Shown here: one piece after another, positions 63,546 to 64,000 of the stretch
How positions within the stretch are numbered: position 1 is the stretch's first letter
Layout of the letters: each line of letters starts with the position of its first letter
Assembly: GCA_001898165.1 (NCBI GenBank)
Contig: MKTD01000014.1
Span: 1-64,000 of the forward strand
Direction of reading: 5' to 3'
Source of the DNA: Bacteroidia bacterium 43-41
GTDB taxonomy: Bacteria > Bacteroidota > Bacteroidia > Bacteroidales > Dysgonomonadaceae
Length of the DNA stretch: 64,000 bases
The notes under the pieces: model-generated
Database searches by the model: none
Told to the model about the DNA's origin: nothing
The model's input: the letters and a program-made list of their open reading frames with translations, nothing else
Position numbers and translations under genes: made by a program

Positions 63546-64000
63546 TTATAGGTTTTTCTTGTAAAACTCGATCACTTTTTCATAGAGGTACAATCGGGAA
63601 TTCCCGCCGGCAATAAAATGATCTTTGTCGGGGAAATAAAACATATCGAAATGCTTTCCGGCGGCGATTAACGCGCGCGAATACTCGATGGCGTTCTGGA
63701 AATGGACGTTGTCGTCGGTGGTACCATGGATGAGCAACAGTTTTCCCTGTAACTGCGAAGCAAGGGCAACCGCCGATCCGGCAGAGTATCCCGATGCATT
63801 TTGTTGTGGTGTACGCATAAAACGTTCGGTATAAACAGTGTCGTAAAACCGCCAATCGGTTACAGGCGCGATCGCTACCCCCGCTTTGAAAATTCCATTA
63901 CCACGGCTCATACTCATTAAAACGTTATAGCCTCCGTAACTCCAGCCCCAGATGCCGATACGGTTACCGTCAATATAAGGCAGCGCAGCCAAATACCGGG
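63546..64000 (-). CDS. DPP IV-type S9 peptidase, C-terminal part
   Basis: The frame is open to the window edge, so this is only the last about 150 residues. The catalytic Ser lies in GWSYGGYNVLMSM (GxSxGG), Asp in IHGTTDDNVHFQNA and His in PDKDHFIAGGNS. These are the triad elements of S9B dipeptidyl peptidase IV-like enzymes, which remove Xaa-Pro dipeptides. The C-terminus (YEKVIEFYKKNL) is normal. Confidence 0.88.
   Translation of the reverse strand, partial: RYLAALPYIDGNRIGIWGWSYGGYNVLMSMSRGNGIFKAGVAIAPVTDWRFYDTVYTERFMRTPQQNASGYSAGSAVALASQLQGKLLLIHGTTDDNVHFQNAIEYSRALIAAGKHFDMFYFPDKDHFIAGGNSRLYLYEKVIEFYKKNL

Noticed and set aside
1-64000. CRISPR arrays
   Set aside because: I found no series of regularly spaced direct repeats. 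The 38-nt repeat has only two copies, 4.3 kb apart.
1-64000. Riboswitches and rRNA genes
   Set aside because: No leader with a recognisable riboswitch core and no rRNA sequence was seen; weaker structures could be missed by eye.

Overview
The window comes from a Bacteroidota chromosome, most likely a Bacteroidales relative of the Dysgonomonadaceae; the family is an inference. Three things support this. Upstream regions carry the Bacteroidota -7 box (TAnnTTTG), sometimes with a TTTG-like -33 box about 20 nt upstream. lpxC and fabZ are fused into one gene. The lipoprotein TamL is paired with TamB.

Region 1 (1-10.5 kb) is an accessory island with much decay. It holds a higBA pair whose toxin has an in-frame stop, a 3' scrap of a second hicB gene, a DUF5053 gene, a SLOG-fold gene and a shattered tyrosine integrase. 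Next come three translationally coupled genes: a PD-(D/E)XK/DUF4268 protein, a second PD-(D/E)XK-like protein and a beta-CASP metallo-beta-lactamase-fold protein. They are followed in the same direction by a broken small ORF, an intact Nmad2 gene and a frameshifted Nmad3 gene. A tRNA-Pro(GGG), a frame-damaged DDE transposase and an intact hicAB system with its own promoter, operator and tandem terminators close the island. The three-gene operon plus the Nmad genes is the best candidate here for an undescribed defence or modified-DNA system.

Region 2 (10.8-33 kb) is core metabolism. It contains the lipid A genes lpxD, lpxC/fabZ and lpxA, then agmatine to putrescine genes aguA and aguB. On the minus strand are aconitase, a type I isocitrate dehydrogenase, citrate synthase and a type II isocitrate dehydrogenase, together covering oxaloacetate to 2-oxoglutarate. 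The two isocitrate dehydrogenases appear to have opposite cofactor preferences. Then follow an OPT transporter, a decayed GH92 tail, an AhpD-like protein, a CDF metal exporter, oligopeptidase B, a DUF488 protein, an internally deleted mntP, a cytochrome c-sugar dehydrogenase fusion and a TonB-dependent receptor.

Region 3 (33-45.5 kb) has an IS110-family element with imperfect inverted repeats and a hairpin-rich non-coding flank. After it come proA-proB-proC, a PIN-PhoH ATPase, hisS, an ABC-F protein, a PlsC-like acyltransferase, dinB and two tandem DUF3575 outer-membrane proteins.

Region 4 (45.8-55.3 kb) is a LacI-controlled mannoside cluster: regulator, GH38 alpha-mannosidase, sugar porter, mutarotase-like protein, D-lyxose/D-mannose isomerase, PfkB kinase and MtlD-like dehydrogenase. 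Near-identical operator-like sequences lie before the regulator and before the mannosidase. The cluster suggests mannoside to mannose to fructose to fructose-6-phosphate, with a side link to mannitol-1-phosphate.

Region 5 (55.3-64 kb, minus strand) holds tamB-tamL, a membrane protein with a degenerate Nudix-like domain, and the 3' end of a DPP IV-type S9 peptidase that runs off the window.
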